From positions 1 through 15,756 of the forward strand of contig JAEZLZ010000055.1 of NCBI GenBank assembly GCA_023415055.1: a stretch of DNA of 15,756 nucleotides, in the 5' to 3' direction. Positions 14,559 through 15,756 of the stretch are shown one piece after another (position 1 is the first letter of the stretch; the number at the start of each line of letters is the position of its first letter). The notes below the pieces were generated by a model. That model worked only from the letters and a program-made list of their open reading frames with translations. It was not told the origin of the DNA and did not search any database. The DNA is from Bacillota bacterium (GTDB taxonomy: Bacteria; Bacillota; Clostridia; Lachnospirales; Lachnospiraceae). Position numbers and translations under genes: made by a program.

Positions 14559-14801
14559 TTATTTCGCCACTTGAATTGTATCTAACATATATTGCGCTAC
14601 CTGATAGATATCGGGAGTGTCATTACCTGCTACTTTTAATCTGACACTGTACTCGATTTTAAATACAGTACCGTTCTTTGTCTCATGATCGCTTGTTTTA
14701 AAGTCGGGAACAACGACATCTTCAAACCGTATATAGTTAATTGGCTTGTAACTAATCTGCAGTAATAAATTTACCTGAATGTATTCAACATTGTAATTGT
14801 A
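14559..14801 (-). pseudogene. C-terminal gene fragment, unknown protein
   Basis: An 80-codon minus-strand frame that ends in a normal TAA but has no start codon or ribosome binding site before the upstream stop at 14802-14804. It reads YIQVNLLLQISYKPINYIRF, then EDVVVPDFKTSDHET, EYSVRLKVAGNDTPDIYQVA and QYMLDTIQVAK. The alternating polar/hydrophobic pattern looks like genuine beta-strand protein. It lies just downstream of the Calx-beta gene and may be the remains of the end of that gene or of a neighbour. No family is recognised. Confidence 0.4.
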
Positions 14802-14820
14802 TCATGATGTATTCAATATA

Positions 14821-14838
14821 ATACCATTAATCATGGTA
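14821..14838 (-). terminator. Possible weak terminator after the Calx-beta gene
   Basis: On the minus strand TACCAT pairs with ATGGTA around a 5-base loop and is followed by TTATATT. The stem is short. Confidence 0.3.
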
Positions 14839-14845
14839 CTGCATC

Positions 14846-15756
14846 TCAATCGTCATCAATAATCGTACAATATCTTTTAATGATTACAGTGATTCCATCC
14901 GAGGTATCATAAAGCGTCAGCACTAATTTCTCATTGTCTTCCTTTATGGTATCTCCTATGATTTTAATTATAATCGTTTGTGTACTCTGTCCGCGTTCAA
15001 ATATAACCTCATGTCCACTATATGTATAATCTACCCCCTCTTGGAGCTCGAGATAGTACTCGGAATCTGGTTCAATGTAGTAACCCACTTTTTTCTCCAA
15101 GATGGTACTTCCAATTCGATTGATCGTAAATACTGCATCCCTCGTACCAGAATCTCCCTCAATAACAGATATATTCCCAATGGTAAGTAAGGACCATTCA
15201 ATTCTAATTTCATAGATGCTTTGGGTAACTCCGTCACTTGCGGTGACAACAAGTCGGTTTGCGCTTGTGATAATCTGGTCCCCCTCAGCTATCTGTCCTG
15301 CACCGTCTATAACAGAATATGACTGGAACGAACCATCTGTTGATTCTACTGCATTCCTCAGCTTTGTTACAGTCATATCAGTAACCTTTATAAAAGTGAT
15401 GAATTTATCTGTATTATTAATGGTTGTTCTATCAACATAGGGAGCGCCTCCCTTGCTTTTTATAGTTGTTACAATAAAGCCATCAATAATGATATCACTG
15501 GTTGCTACATTCCCTGCCCGATCAATCACCTGATCCTTCATTATGGCAAAGTCTCTTTGAATATCAGCTGGTATTGTGCTGTTATTTTGCAAGGTAGCAT
15601 AAGTACCATCGGTTGAAGGAATAATCTTAAGGTCACTTTCAGATATACCGGTAATCCAATTCCCTCCGTTATTGGTGTTTGATTGGATTACACTTAGAAT
15701 GTTCATCCAGGAGCTATTTGACAGACAATCTCCTACCGCTGTAAGCACTACACTTC
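14846..15756 (-). CDS. Calx-beta domain protein, probably secreted; 5' end beyond the window
   Basis: The frame is open to the right edge, so the 300 or so residues seen are a C-terminal part. Residues about 75-110 (VIDRAGNVATSDIIIDGF) look like a bacterial Ig-like 'life would go on' module. Residues about 115-185 form a repeat typical of surface proteins (VTKLRNAVESTDGSFQSYSV ... LVVTASDGVTQSIYEIRI). A Calx-beta domain fills the last 110 residues (ISVIEGDSGTRDAVFTINR ... VIFERGQSTQTIIIKIIGD ... DNEKLVLTLYD), a calcium-binding beta fold common in extracellular adhesins. The protein stops directly after IIDDD. The GTG at 15748 is unlikely to be the true start because coding continues upstream. 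The exact role is unknown. Confidence 0.75.
   Translation of the reverse strand, partial: SVVLTAVGDCLSNSSWMNILSVIQSNTNNGGNWITGISESDLKIIPSTDGTYATLQNNSTIPADIQRDFAIMKDQVIDRAGNVATSDIIIDGFIVTTIKSKGGAPYVDRTTINNTDKFITFIKVTDMTVTKLRNAVESTDGSFQSYSVIDGAGQIAEGDQIITSANRLVVTASDGVTQSIYEIRIEWSLLTIGNISVIEGDSGTRDAVFTINRIGSTILEKKVGYYIEPDSEYYLELQEGVDYTYSGHEVIFERGQSTQTIIIKIIGDTIKEDNEKLVLTLYDTSDGITVIIKRYCTIIDDD

Noticed and set aside
1..15756. CRISPR array, rRNA, prophage or toxin-antitoxin genes
   Set aside because: No regularly spaced repeats, conserved rRNA segments, phage structural genes or recognisable toxin pairs were found by reading both strands.

Overview
The window looks like a low-GC Firmicute of class Clostridia, most likely Lachnospiraceae-like. 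The evidence is strong AGGAGG-type ribosome binding sites, TTGxxx/TATAAT promoters, Lpl/Ytc-type sugar transport proteins, AraC regulators with cupin sensors, and an A/T-rich background. Species cannot be fixed from the sequence. Base composition is not uniform: the first 1.2 kb is visibly more A/T-rich than the carbohydrate genes to the right.

Left arm (1-1198): the 3' part of a peptidase T gene running off the left edge, then a small membrane protein of DUF5317 type with its own promoter. An IS3-family element of the IS150 group (about 1212-2933) follows. Its two transposase frames are joined by an A_AAA_AAG slippery site, and a hairpin covers the start of orfA. The right end of the element cuts into an ECF sigma factor gene: the reading frame resumes at 2934 in the middle of region 2. 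The missing 5' part of that gene is not on the other side of the element and there is no target duplication, so the IS marks a deletion, a recombination junction or an assembly join. The truncated sigma factor overlaps the most unusual gene of the window (3346-4074). This encodes an N-terminal zinc-binding anti-sigma domain, one membrane helix, and a C-terminal type I signal peptidase domain that keeps its catalytic residues.

Middle (4200-7860): a non-coding block with a fragment resembling a tRNA 3' end and a terminator; a TIM-barrel sugar isomerase/epimerase divergent from an AraC regulator; a second TIM-barrel isomerase with a decayed Gfo/Idh/MocA dehydrogenase behind it; and a relic of a secreted protein. 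Several genes here are broken, so the module appears to be eroding.

Right (8081-14190): a carbohydrate uptake and degradation locus. It holds a GH88 unsaturated glucuronyl hydrolase, a convergent AraC regulator, and an ABC importer made of a lipoprotein binding protein and two LplB/LplC-type permeases, with no ATPase gene. The simplest reading is import of unsaturated uronyl oligosaccharides made by polysaccharide lyases, cytoplasmic cleavage by GH88, and further conversion by isomerases and dehydrogenases. A second fragment resembling a tRNA 3' end and a strong terminator close this block. The window ends with a gene fragment and a Calx-beta-containing, probably secreted, protein on the minus strand that runs off the right edge.
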